Shown here piece by piece: positions 1 to 9,985 of a DNA stretch of 64,000 bases. Position numbers and translations under genes: made by a program. The DNA is from Brevundimonas sp. 357. Its GTDB lineage: Bacteria > Pseudomonadota > Alphaproteobacteria > Caulobacterales > Caulobacteraceae. Location: positions 62,001-126,000 of the forward strand of contig NZ_RHWX01000009.1 of NCBI RefSeq assembly GCF_003938605.1. The letters are read 5' to 3'. Each line of letters starts with the position of its first letter. The first letter of the stretch is position 1. The notes under the pieces were generated by a model. The model saw only the letters and a program-made list of their open reading frames with translations. It made no database searches and was not told where the DNA came from.

Positions 1-224
1 AGCACCTGCGCGCCCGCCGTCTTCAGCGCCCGCGCCATCTCGCCCAGCGTCCGGCCCGCCGCCTCGGGCTGAGTATGGCGATTGGGCACCTGGGGATTGA
101 TGTCGGCGATGACGCGGATGTGGTCCTCGTCGCCCGCCGCCGGAGTCAGGGACTGCACCCGCGCCAGAAAGGCTGTTGTCGCGGCGGGCCCCATGCCGCC
201 CAGAACGCCCAGAACGCGCGCCAT
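1..224 (-). CDS. Aspartate/glutamate racemase family protein (partial, 3' end outside window)
   Basis: Read on the minus strand from an ATG at 222-224, the first 74 codons begin MARVLGVLGGMGPAATTAFL, followed by the stretch IRVIADINPQVPNRH. The glycine-rich GVLGGMGPAAT start and the INPQVPNRH segment are characteristic of the cofactor-independent aspartate/glutamate (amino-acid) racemase superfamily, where two cysteines act as acid/base; both would lie in, or mostly in, the missing part. The gene runs off the left edge, so length and substrate cannot be judged. It is transcribed divergently from thiC. Confidence 0.85.
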   Translation of the reverse strand, partial: MARVLGVLGGMGPAATTAFLARVQSLTPAAGDEDHIRVIADINPQVPNRHTQPEAAGRTLGEMARALKTAGAQV

Positions 225-500
225 GTTTACGATCCTGCTGAACCGCCGCGCGCCTGGTAAACCGGGCGCGGCGGGAAAAACGATTATTGTTCGACAAAGA
301 GCGTTAACACGCGAAAATCAGCGGAACCAACATCGCGGCCGGGGATTGTGCAATCGGACACGTCGGACGCCCCCCCAACCCCGACGAAGTCTGCGGCGGC
401 CCGGCCTTAACGCCCCCCCGACTGAGAAGCCGGGCCGCCCCCTCTCCCCCTTCTGATCCCGTCTCGCTTGACCCGCCGCGCAAACGGGCTAGGGTCGCGC
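225..500. other. Intergenic region between racemase and thiC leader
   Basis: No gene is supported in these 276 bases. Short reading frames here lack family resemblance and have the composition of shadow frames. The region must hold the divergent promoters for the racemase gene (minus) and for the thiC riboswitch leader (plus), but I cannot point to convincing -35/-10 boxes. Confidence 0.5.
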
Positions 501-2597
<2,097 letters not shown>

Positions 2598-2610
2598 GCC
2601 CGGAGGCTTC

Positions 2611-3546
2611 TCAGCCCTTCAGCGACGATCGAAGACCCTTCTGCAAGCCTTCGATCGTCTCGCGCCCATACTTGCGCAGCAAGGTTTCATAAAACGCTGG
2701 CTCCACGTCGCGGACAAACGCGATTAAGCCGGCAGTGCGTGATCGCTGCTCCGACTGGAGGTTCCCTTTTGAATAGGCGTATACATCGGACTTTAGACGG
2801 ATTTTCTTGTCCCTGCCGATGGAAAGGGTCTGCTCGGGGGTGATTACCAGCCCCGTAATCGACCGCCTATATTTCCGAGAGAGATGCGCCGTTTTCTCTC
2901 GGTTCAGCGCCAGTTTCGCATACGGAAACGCTGCGGCGAGCTCGGCCGCCTTGGCCTCAACGCCAGCCAGCGCGCCCGGCGCGGACGCCGAAATAAACAA
3001 GTCGTCCGCATACCGCGTGTAGATCAGCGCCCTGGCAGCGCACCAATCCGCCAGCGCGCTATCGAACTCGAACATCATTGCGTTGGTCAACCCTGGCGAA
3101 GTGGGCGCTCCGATCGTCAGCGCGTCGTGCCGACACACTATTCGCCGGATAAACGACAGATCCTCAGCTGATAGGACCATTATGGGATCGTCGTGGGTCT
3201 TCTTCAGGTAGGCGATCACATCCGCCCCGCCGAACGACGGGAAGAATCCCTCGAAGTCGAGACGAACAGTGTAACGCGAGCGGACGTGGCGCTCGGCGTT
3301 CTTTCGAATACTTGCGCCCTTGGAATAGGCGGTCGAGGCCTCGTGAACCGGCATGTTTCCTATCAGCGCACGGATCAGCCAACGCTGGATAGCTTTGATC
3401 TCTCGGCTCGGGTGTTCGATTGTTCGCCGGTCTCCGTTGCGCTTTTCGACCGTGTAAACGCGGTACCGCTTCGACGCCGTTTCGGCGTACCTCTCCAATA
3501 GGCTGCGAGGCAGCCCAGTGTGCTTTTCAAGGCGTTCAAGGAGCAT
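2611..3546 (-). CDS. Retron reverse transcriptase (type II-A, Ec86-like)
   Basis: A 311-residue reverse transcriptase, close in length to Ec86 RT. It carries the retron-diagnostic NAxxH motif (NAERH, residues 83-87), the first catalytic aspartate in VRLDFEGFF (about 95-102), GAPTSP (146-151), the catalytic YADD (179-182, in YTRYADDLFIS) and the retron VTG-like motif ITGL (230-233). In this family the enzyme reverse-transcribes the adjacent msd RNA, priming from the 2'-OH of a specific G, to make msDNA. The usual LPQG before APTSP is replaced by LTIG. The ATG overlaps the effector stop by 11 bases and has GGAG seven bases upstream, so the two are translationally coupled. It is the last gene of the retron operon and ends against thiC. 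Confidence 0.95.
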   Translation of the reverse strand: MLLERLEKHTGLPRSLLERYAETASKRYRVYTVEKRNGDRRTIEHPSREIKAIQRWLIRALIGNMPVHEASTAYSKGASIRKNAERHVRSRYTVRLDFEGFFPSFGGADVIAYLKKTHDDPIMVLSAEDLSFIRRIVCRHDALTIGAPTSPGLTNAMMFEFDSALADWCAARALIYTRYADDLFISASAPGALAGVEAKAAELAAAFPYAKLALNREKTAHLSRKYRRSITGLVITPEQTLSIGRDKKIRLKSDVYAYSKGNLQSEQRSRTAGLIAFVRDVEPAFYETLLRKYGRETIEGLQKGLRSSLKG

Positions 3547-4447
3547 TAGGGCTCTCCAAGATTGCCAGGAAATCGGGCGGGCACGTGGGGTAAAACGCCG
3601 CCAAGTCGAGACGAATTTTGTGCTCGATAGACTTCATTGAATCTCGCGCCGGCATGAGATCCGTCCTGTCAGAAGCGAGCCGATAATGGCCGAATTCGCC
3701 TACCGCTTCGAGGTATTTCGCCCCAACCAGAACCGACACCATTTCCTTGATGCGCTTGGGCTTTATCACGCCGGAAAAAACACCCCGAAGAATGGCGAGA
3801 ATGTCATCGATGGTCGCGATCCCCATCAAATCGACAACCTTCTGGAGCAAGCAAAAGAGGTCGTAGGGCGTTAAGTCGCTAAACACGCCGAGTGTGAGCT
3901 CCTTTCGGTACCGCTCGAACCCGTAGCGCTTCAGCCGCTGCACGATCTGATCGAAATCTGGCGCGGCATAAGGAATTTGCATCGTGCCGGAAAATTTTGA
4001 CTTCTCGTTGAACTGCCGCGCCGGCCCCATGGAAATAAAGCTGTCGCTGCCTTGCCAGTGTAGATCGAGGGCCAGCAACGTCTTGGACCGAAATCGGTCA
4101 TCTTGAGCGAAGTAGCCCGCCTCGGCGAAGGACCCGGCAGCCTCGGGGAACAGTACGATGACGTGGGATAGTTCCGCGACCAGTCTTTCGAAGGTTCCCA
4201 GATCGAAGGGGGTTCCGCCAGGCGCGGCGAAATAATCGTTCATCGCATATTCTGGTTGGAAGAGTTCCAAATCGGGATGGTTGACGCCGCAATAGGCGGT
4301 GAATCGCGGGCGCATGTGATTGGGATCGTTGCCGCCACACACAAAGACTAGGTCGCCAGCGCGCTTGACCGAACACCCATCCCTGAGGTGCTGGATCACT
4401 CGCTGGCGAATAGCCTTATGTGCATCATCGCGCAGCGGGTGATCCAA
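3536..4447 (-). CDS. Retron effector: nucleoside deoxyribosyltransferase-like toxin with C-terminal winged-helix domain (Ec86/St85 effector family)
   Basis: Starting from the TTG at 4445-4447 the product has 303 residues, close to the Ec86 effector. An N-terminal Rossmann-like half has VFVCGG (about 34-39) and the signature VIVLFPEAAGSFAEAGYF (residues 96-113), matching VIILFPESPGSFTELGAF of the Ec86 effector as I recall it; the family's catalytic glutamate lies in this block. A C-terminal half (about 190-270) looks like a winged helix. Known relatives are held inactive by RT-msDNA and act as N-glycosidase-type toxins in anti-phage defence or toxin-antitoxin behaviour. The TTG is chosen because AGAGG lies seven bases upstream and because the longer in-frame GTG at 4520-4522 lies inside the msd stem. 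The order ncRNA-effector-RT is that of type II-A retrons. Confidence 0.9.
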   Translation of the reverse strand: MDHPLRDDAHKAIRQRVIQHLRDGCSVKRAGDLVFVCGGNDPNHMRPRFTAYCGVNHPDLELFQPEYAMNDYFAAPGGTPFDLGTFERLVAELSHVIVLFPEAAGSFAEAGYFAQDDRFRSKTLLALDLHWQGSDSFISMGPARQFNEKSKFSGTMQIPYAAPDFDQIVQRLKRYGFERYRKELTLGVFSDLTPYDLFCLLQKVVDLMGIATIDDILAILRGVFSGVIKPKRIKEMVSVLVGAKYLEAVGEFGHYRLASDRTDLMPARDSMKSIEHKIRLDLAAFYPTCPPDFLAILESPNAP

Positions 4448-4452
4448 CCCGT

Positions 4453-4629
4453 AACCTCTTACTTTGAGCGACGACAACGGGCTTCCGTGTCGGCGCCGAG
4501 TCCGCTTGACCGGGGGCGACACGGAAGCCCGTTGTCGTTGCCCATGTCACGCAATCGAATACAGCCTGGTTTACACCCGGCGTAGAGTGACACCCTTAAA
4601 GCGAAGGGATAGCACCCAGCTAAGAGGTT
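4453..4629 (-). ncRNA. Retron msr-msd non-coding RNA
   Basis: Read on the minus strand. Segment a1 (AACCTCTTA, 4629-4621) is perfectly complementary to a2 (TAAGAGGTT, 4461-4453). The base after a1 is G (4620) in the context CTTAGC, the same context as the branching guanosine of Ec86 (CCCTTAGCGAG). Two small msr hairpins follow: 4593-4608 (5-bp stem, loop of 6) and 4574-4589 (5 bp including one G-U). The msd then forms a perfect 22-bp stem (4517-4538 with 4471-4492, loop 4493-4516). GTAAG after the stem equals the Ec86 start context, so msDNA would begin at 4463 with TTTGAGCG and run about 75-90 nt. Exact RNA ends and msDNA 3' end are inference. Confidence 0.88.
4471..4538 (-). repeat. Perfect 22-bp inverted repeat forming the msd stem
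   Basis: The left arm 4471-4492 and right arm 4517-4538 are exact reverse complements, with core segments ACGACAACGG and CTTCCGTGTCG, around a 24-base loop. This is the strongest palindrome in the retron region and is not followed by a T-run in either direction, which argues against a terminator. Its position between the msr and a2 identifies it as the long hairpin copied into msDNA. Confidence 0.93.
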
Positions 4630-4634
4630 CTCTT

Positions 4635-4663
4635 AAAGTGCACAGAAGCAAAGCGAATTTCAA
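4635..4663 (-). promoter_or_regulatory. Candidate sigma-70-type promoter of the retron
   Basis: On the minus strand TTGAAA (4663-4658) is followed after exactly 17 bases by CACTTT (4640-4635). Transcription would start about seven bases later, near 4628-4630, which is just at segment a1 of the retron RNA. The -10 match is only moderate. Support comes mainly from the coincidence of the predicted start with the expected 5' end of the ncRNA. Confidence 0.5.
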
Positions 4664-4788
4664 GTCGACGATTGTGGATATTTGAATTGAAGGCCCCGTG
4701 CTTTCTCGCGAATAACTCTGAAGGCGCCCCCGTCCGATCCTGACGCACCCGTCCGCCATCCTCCGCCTTTCAGGCAGGAGGCGGCGCG

Positions 4789-5616
4789 ATGGAAGATCAG
4801 GCTTCGGGCGGGCGGGAGAAGGACTGGCCCGAGAAGGACTGGCCGGAAAAGGACTGGCATGAGGAGGCGCCGCGCATCATCGCCTCCGGTCGGTGGGAGC
4901 AGGACGAGTACGGCGACACCACCTACATCCCCGACCATGTGCGGCCCTCGACCGTCGAGCGGGCCGAGGCGGCTGACGCCCCGCGCGGCTGTTATTACGA
5001 AGACCCGGCGCCGCGGGACGGCTATCGTGTCCGCTCCGAGGCGACCTGGGCGGTGGCGCGGCGCGACTATCTGGCCGGAGATACGGCCGAGGCCGTCTGC
5101 GACCGCTATGGGCTGAAGCTGGGGACGCTGCGGTCCCGCGCCGCGCGCGAGGGCTGGCGCCGTTGCGATGCGGGCGACCCTGATCCCTGGCCTGACGAGG
5201 ACGATCCGGTCGAGGATGCGGCGGCGGACGCCCCCGATCTGGCGGCGATGGCGGCTCAGGCCCTGATGCGGCTGAACCGGGCGGTGCGGCGCGGCCGGGC
5301 GGCCGAGGCGGCGTCGTGGCTGCGCACCTGGCGCGCGCTGACCGACCCGGCCCTGCTGGCCGCCGCCGAGCCGGAAAGCCCGCCGCCTGCGCCTGAACCA
5401 GACCCGCTCGACACGCTGGAAGCCGACATGAAGGCGGTCGCCGCCGTCGCCCGCGACGCCGCCCGCCTGGCCCCCGACGACCACGTGGGCCGCCGCGCCG
5501 TCGAGGCCCGCATCAACGCCCTCAGCGCCGGCCTCGCGCCGGAAGAGAGGGCGGCGATTTCAGACGATTCAGACGAATTGGACTCTGTTTTTCCCGACGA
5601 GGCCGCGTCGCCCTGA
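4789..5616 (+). CDS. Hypothetical protein with helix-turn-helix-like segment
   Basis: 275 residues, not assigned to a characterised family. The N-terminus contains three tandem EKDWP-type units (residues about 10-24, encoded by a 15-base repeat at 4816-4860). A basic segment at about residues 84-122 (WAVARRDYLAGDTAEAV, then CDRYGLKLGTLRSRAARE and GWRR) has the pattern of a small helix-turn-helix, similar to the HTH at the start of phage terminase small subunits and many Caulobacterales hypotheticals. The middle and C-terminal parts are acidic and proline/alanine-rich. The ATG follows CAGGAGG. It is divergent from the retron and stands alone. A DNA-binding role is inference. Confidence 0.75.
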   Translation: MEDQASGGREKDWPEKDWPEKDWHEEAPRIIASGRWEQDEYGDTTYIPDHVRPSTVERAEAADAPRGCYYEDPAPRDGYRVRSEATWAVARRDYLAGDTAEAVCDRYGLKLGTLRSRAAREGWRRCDAGDPDPWPDEDDPVEDAAADAPDLAAMAAQALMRLNRAVRRGRAAEAASWLRTWRALTDPALLAAAEPESPPPAPEPDPLDTLEADMKAVAAVARDAARLAPDDHVGRRAVEARINALSAGLAPEERAAISDDSDELDSVFPDEAASP

Positions 5617-5625
5617 TCTTCTTTC

Positions 5626-5783
5626 GTCATCCTCCGGCAAGCCGCGTAGCGGCGCAGACCGGGGGACCCAGCGGCGCCGAAGGCGATCTTCCTTCAAGCG
5701 CTGGCGTCGCATCTTTCGCGCTCACGCGCGCCGCTGGGTCCCCCGGTCTCCCCCCGCTTTCGCGAGGGTCGCCGGAGGATGAC
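5626..5783. repeat. Nested palindromic intergenic element
   Basis: Outer arms GTCATCCTCCGGC (5626-5638) and GCCGGAGGATGAC (5771-5783) are exact reverse complements. Inside them a second pair of 21-base arms (5656-5676 and 5729-5749, core CCGGGGGACCCAGCGGC) is also exactly complementary. The element fills the gap between the two convergent genes and shares the GTCATCC...GGATGAC ends seen in other intergenic palindromes of this window. It may serve as a bidirectional transcription stop, but it has no strong T-run. Confidence 0.8.
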
Positions 5784-5790
5784 GGAGGGA

Positions 5791-6474
5791 TTAGCGTTTG
5801 CCCGCGATCTCGCGCAGGGCGTTGACGAACACCTGCGTCGGCTGGCCGCCGGAGATCAGATATTTGTCCTCCACCACCACGGCGGGGACGGAGGTGATCC
5901 CCCGCGCGCGCCACAGGGCCTGCGCCGTGCGGACCTCCTGCATATAGCGGCCCGAGGCCAGCACCTCGGCCGCTTCGGCGCGGTCCAGCCCGGCGGCCTG
6001 CGCCGCCTCGGTCAGGACGCCCGCGTCCGAGACGTTGCGGCCTTGCGTGAAGTGGGCGCCGAACAGGGCGTGTTTCAGCGCCGCCTGCTTGTCCGGCGCC
6101 GTCAGCCCGGCCCAGTGCAGCAGGCGGTGGGCGTCGAAGGTGTTCCACATGCGGCTGTCGTCGCGGAAGTTCATCTCGACCCCGACCTCGGCGGCGCGGG
6201 CGGTGATGGCGGCGCGGTTGGCGGCCGACTGTTCGGGGGTGGAGCCGTATTTGCGGGCCAGGTGCTCGCCCATGTTCTCGCCCTCGGGGGCGATGTCGGG
6301 GTTCAGCTCGAACGGCTGGAACGCGATGTCGGCGGCGATCCCTTCGCCCTGGAGCCGCTCCAGCGCCTGCTCCAGCCCGCCCAGCCCCACGGCGCACCAG
6401 GGGCACATGACGTCGGAGACGAAGTCGATCTTCAGCGGCTTGAGCGGGGCGGCGTCTGTCCTGGCTTGGGTCAT
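5791..6474 (-). CDS. DsbA-family (FrnE-like) thiol oxidoreductase
   Basis: 227 residues from the ATG at 6474. The sequence begins with a short leader and then KIDFVSDVMCPWCAVG, where CPWC is the redox-active CXXC at about residues 29-32, and ends with ITSVPAVVVEDKYLISGGQP, the cis-Pro loop and C-terminal strand typical of the FrnE/2-hydroxychromene isomerase-like branch of the DsbA thioredoxin fold. There is no signal peptide from this start, so a cytoplasmic role is likely. A longer in-frame start at 6576 exists but would collide with the promoter and first codons of the divergent methyltransferase, so I prefer the shorter form. The physiological substrate is unknown. Confidence 0.9.
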   Translation of the reverse strand: MTQARTDAAPLKPLKIDFVSDVMCPWCAVGLGGLEQALERLQGEGIAADIAFQPFELNPDIAPEGENMGEHLARKYGSTPEQSAANRAAITARAAEVGVEMNFRDDSRMWNTFDAHRLLHWAGLTAPDKQAALKHALFGAHFTQGRNVSDAGVLTEAAQAAGLDRAEAAEVLASGRYMQEVRTAQALWRARGITSVPAVVVEDKYLISGGQPTQVFVNALREIAGKR

Positions 6475-6581
6475 GGGCGGCGGGGCTTTCTGAAACAGCA
6501 TGTGTTGCGAGAATATGGGGGCGATGAAGAAGGAGGCAAGCGCGCCTTCTCGCGCGGGGCAGGAAAGATTACACACCGCCC

Positions 6582-7367
6582 ATGACTGAACTCACGCCCC
6601 CCGTCGTCGTCCTCGACAAGTCTCAGATGGCCGACAACATCGGCGCGGTCGCCCGCGTCATGGCCAATTTCGGCCTGTCCGAGCTGCGGCTGGTCAGCCC
6701 GCGCGACGGCTGGCCCCAGGAGCGCGCCTGGGCCACGGCGTCGGGCGCCGACTGGGTGCTGGACGGGGTCAGGGTGTTCGACAGCGTGGCCGAGGCCATC
6801 GCCGACCTGAACACCGTCTTCGCCACCACCGCCCGCCCGCGCGAGACGCGCCAGCCGGTGCGCACCCCGCGTGAGAGCGCCCGCATCCTCTATGACGACA
6901 CGGCCTCGGGGCTGAAGACCGGCCTGCTGTTCGGCGGCGAGCGGGCGGGGCTGGAGACGGGCGACATCGCCCTGTGCGCCGGCATCACCACCATTCCGAT
7001 CGACCCGAAGCACCACTCGCTGAACCTGGCCCAGGCGGTGGCGATCAACGCCTATGAGTGGCGCACCCTGATCCTGGACGCCCCGCCGCCGCGCTTCCGC
7101 GAGGGCGAGCCGCCCGCGTCGAACGACCTGCTGGTCGGCATGTACGAGCATCTGGAGGCGGAGCTGGATAACGGCGGCTTCTTCTATCCGCCCGAGAAGA
7201 AGCGCTCGATGAGCCAGAACCTGCGCGTCATGCTGGGCCGGGCCGCCTTCACCGAACAGGAGGTCGCCACCATGCGCGGCGCCATCCACGCCCTGGCCAA
7301 GGGCCGCGGCCGGGTGCTGGCCAAGCTGGCGGCGGAACGGGCCGAGGCGGCGAAGAAGGAGGAATAA
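6582..7367 (+). CDS. trmJ: tRNA (cytidine/uridine-32-2'-O)-methyltransferase TrmJ-like (SpoU/TrmH family)
   Basis: SPOUT-class RNA 2'-O-methyltransferase of 261 residues. The N-terminal motif 1 is seen in MADNIGAVARVMANFGLSELRLVSPRDGWP, motif 2 in LLFGGERAGLETGDI and motif 3 in IPIDPKHHSLNLAQAVAINAYE, together forming the knotted AdoMet site. The helical C-terminal extension after residue 165 is the part that distinguishes TrmJ from other SpoU proteins. The family methylates position 32 in the anticodon loop of several tRNAs. It is divergent from the FrnE-like gene with about 107 bases between starts. Which tRNAs are modified cannot be read from sequence. Confidence 0.88.
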   Translation: MTELTPPVVVLDKSQMADNIGAVARVMANFGLSELRLVSPRDGWPQERAWATASGADWVLDGVRVFDSVAEAIADLNTVFATTARPRETRQPVRTPRESARILYDDTASGLKTGLLFGGERAGLETGDIALCAGITTIPIDPKHHSLNLAQAVAINAYEWRTLILDAPPPRFREGEPPASNDLLVGMYEHLEAELDNGGFFYPPEKKRSMSQNLRVMLGRAAFTEQEVATMRGAIHALAKGRGRVLAKLAAERAEAAKKEE

Positions 7368-7397
7368 GGGATCCTGTGCTCGTTTGCGCCGCCGTTT

Positions 7398-7430
7398 GCC
7401 GTCATCCTCGGGCTTGACCCGAGGATCTAG
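7398..7430. repeat. REP-like palindrome, family A
   Basis: GCCGTCATCCTCGGG, then a short loop, then CCCGAGGATCTAG: the nine-base arms ATCCTCGGG and CCCGAGGAT are complementary. Related copies occur at 18636, 18714, 23184, 23262, 26234, 26319, 27597 and 27681. This single copy lies between the convergent trmJ and sirtuin genes. Confidence 0.85.
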
Positions 7431-7483
7431 CGTCCTGGACATATGAGGCGCAGGGCGAGGGTGACGGCAGTTGGGAGAGAGGG

Positions 7484-8185
7484 CTACAGCGCGCCGAAGA
7501 AGGCGGGCACGGTCTCGCTGGCGGGGCCGTAGACGCCCTCGTCGAACAGGCCCGCGCCCTGCGTCGGCTCCAGATTGATCTCGACCGTCCGCGCCCCGGC
7601 CATGCGCGCCAGCTGGACGAAGCCCGCCGCCGGATAGACCGCGCCCGAGGTGCCGATGGAGACGAACAGGTCGCAGCGCGCCAGCGCCGCCTCGATCCGC
7701 TCCATCTCCAGCGGGATTTCCCCGAACCAGACGATGTGCGGGCGCAAGCGTCCGCGCGGGTGATGGGGCGAGGCGTGCAGGGCCTCCAAGTCTTCATGCC
7801 AGTCGCAGACGACGCCCGAGGCGGTGCAGCGCGCCTTCTTCAGCTCGCCGTGCATGTGGATCAGCTCGAAGCCCGGCGCGGGCGGCGTCTCAAGGTGCGC
7901 CCGGTCGTGCAGGTCATCGACGTTTTGCGTCACCAGCAGGAAATCGCCCCTCCACCGCGCCGCCAGATCGGCCAGCGCCCGGTGCGCGGCGTTGGGATGC
8001 ACGCTGGCGAGCTGTCGCCGTCGCTGGTTGTAGAAGTCCTGCACCAGAGCCGGGTCAGCCGCAAAGCCCTCGGGCGTGGCGACGTCCTCGACGCGATGCC
8101 CCTCCCACAGGCCGTCCGAGGCGCGGAAGGTGGGCACGCCGCTCTCGGCCGAGACGCCGGCGCCGGTCAGGATGACGAGGTTCAT
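7484..8185 (-). CDS. cobB: NAD-dependent protein deacylase, class III sirtuin (CobB/SIRT5-like)
   Basis: 233 residues. It has the NAD-binding start [17 protein letters not shown], the catalytic [11 protein letters not shown] and MHGEL (catalytic His), and [14 protein letters not shown] near the C-terminus. FYNQRRRQ contains the Tyr-X-X-Arg pair that in class III sirtuins recognises succinyl and other acidic acyl-lysines. The zinc-ribbon is incomplete: the second cysteine pair found in E. coli CobB between RC and LRPH is replaced by [10 protein letters not shown]. The ATG is preceded by no other good start. It removes acyl groups from proteins in the cytoplasm; acetyl-CoA synthetase, encoded in this window at 27745-29682, is a classic sirtuin target in other bacteria. 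Confidence 0.93.
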   Translation of the reverse strand: MNLVILTGAGVSAESGVPTFRASDGLWEGHRVEDVATPEGFAADPALVQDFYNQRRRQLASVHPNAAHRALADLAARWRGDFLLVTQNVDDLHDRAHLETPPAPGFELIHMHGELKKARCTASGVVCDWHEDLEALHASPHHPRGRLRPHIVWFGEIPLEMERIEAALARCDLFVSIGTSGAVYPAAGFVQLARMAGARTVEINLEPTQGAGLFDEGVYGPASETVPAFFGAL

Positions 8186-8302
8186 GCCGACAGTCTAAAC
8201 TCTTCTGCTCTTGAGAGAGAAGGCGGCTGGTGCAGCAGGTCGGATGAAGGGTCTTGTTGCCCGTGGCCGTTTGCGGGCTTGAAACTGATCGCTGCCGGTG
8301 CG

Positions 8303-8355
8303 ACCCCTCATCCGTCGGCCTGCGGCCGCTGCCTTCTCCCTCAAGGGGAGAGGGG
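8303..8355. repeat. Intergenic palindromic element, family B
   Basis: CGACCCCTCATCCG followed by a GGCCTGCGGCC hairpin and then CCTTCTCCCTCAAGGGGAGAGG. The same combination (CCCTCATCCG, a GC hairpin, then CTTCTCCC...GGGGAGAAG) recurs at 35406-35576, and the CTTCTCCC/GGGAGAAG part alone at 31897, 37398 and 51684. It occupies the gap upstream of the formaldehyde dehydrogenase gene, where the rest of 8186-8387 shows no gene. Confidence 0.75.
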
Positions 8356-8387
8356 AAGAGCACGAAGAGACCAAGGACTAACTCCCC

Positions 8388-9494
<1,107 letters not shown>

Positions 9495-9510
9495 CGAGAG
9501 GGATTCAGCC

Positions 9511-9975
9511 ATGGGCGACTGGAAACTGCCGTGGACGGGGGCCTGCCTCTGCGGGCAGGTGAAAGTTCAGGTCGCCCAGGCGCCGGTCTTTGCGGTGGCC
9601 TGTCATTGTCGGGCCTGTCAGAAGCTGACGGGCGGCGCCTATTCCCTGAGCCTGATGTTGCCCAGCGAAGGGCTGACGGTCGAGGGCGAGACGGAGATCG
9701 GCGGCCTGCACAATCCCGTGCCGGAGCATCACTTCTGTCCGTCATGCAAGACCTGGCTGTTCACCCGCGGCATCGCCGGGGGGCAGTTCGTCAACCTGAG
9801 GCCCAGCCTGCTGGACGACGGGGCGTGGTTCGTTCCCTATGCCGACACCTGGACGACGGAGCGTCTGCCCGGCGCGCAGTCGGGGGCCAAGGTCGGCTAT
9901 CCCGAGTTCCCGCCGCCTGAGGATTACGCCGAGCTGATGGGCGCCTACGCCCGCGAGGGCGCGCGGCCCGATTGA
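9511..9975 (+). CDS. GFA (glutathione-dependent formaldehyde-activating enzyme-like) family protein
   Basis: 154 residues from the ATG at 9511, which follows GAGAGGGA; a longer frame from 9457 would overlap the end of frmA and is less likely. Zinc-binding motifs of the GFA/CENP-V fold are present: CLCGQV (about 13-18), CHCRACQK (about 33-40) and CPSC (about 77-80). The 16-base gap to frmA suggests one operon. Family members are best known as Gfa, which was proposed to speed the condensation of formaldehyde with glutathione, though that activity is disputed for the prototype. Context favours a formaldehyde-related role here; this is inference. Confidence 0.88.
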   Translation: MGDWKLPWTGACLCGQVKVQVAQAPVFAVACHCRACQKLTGGAYSLSLMLPSEGLTVEGETEIGGLHNPVPEHHFCPSCKTWLFTRGIAGGQFVNLRPSLLDDGAWFVPYADTWTTERLPGAQSGAKVGYPEFPPPEDYAELMGAYAREGARPD

Positions 9976-9985
9976 GCAGGTGCAG

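Noticed and set aside
4471..4538. The 22-bp palindrome as a rho-independent terminator
   Set aside because: Neither strand has a T-run after the stem, and the a1/a2 segments and branching G on its flanks explain it as msd.
4388..4685. Short plus-strand frames overlapping the retron RNA
   Set aside because: They are opposite to the msr-msd and have no homology signs; their openness follows from the low GC content and the palindrome.
4789..5616. Prophage or terminase small-subunit remnant
   Set aside because: Only the HTH-like segment recalls terminase small subunits. No other phage gene, integrase or attachment repeat is present.
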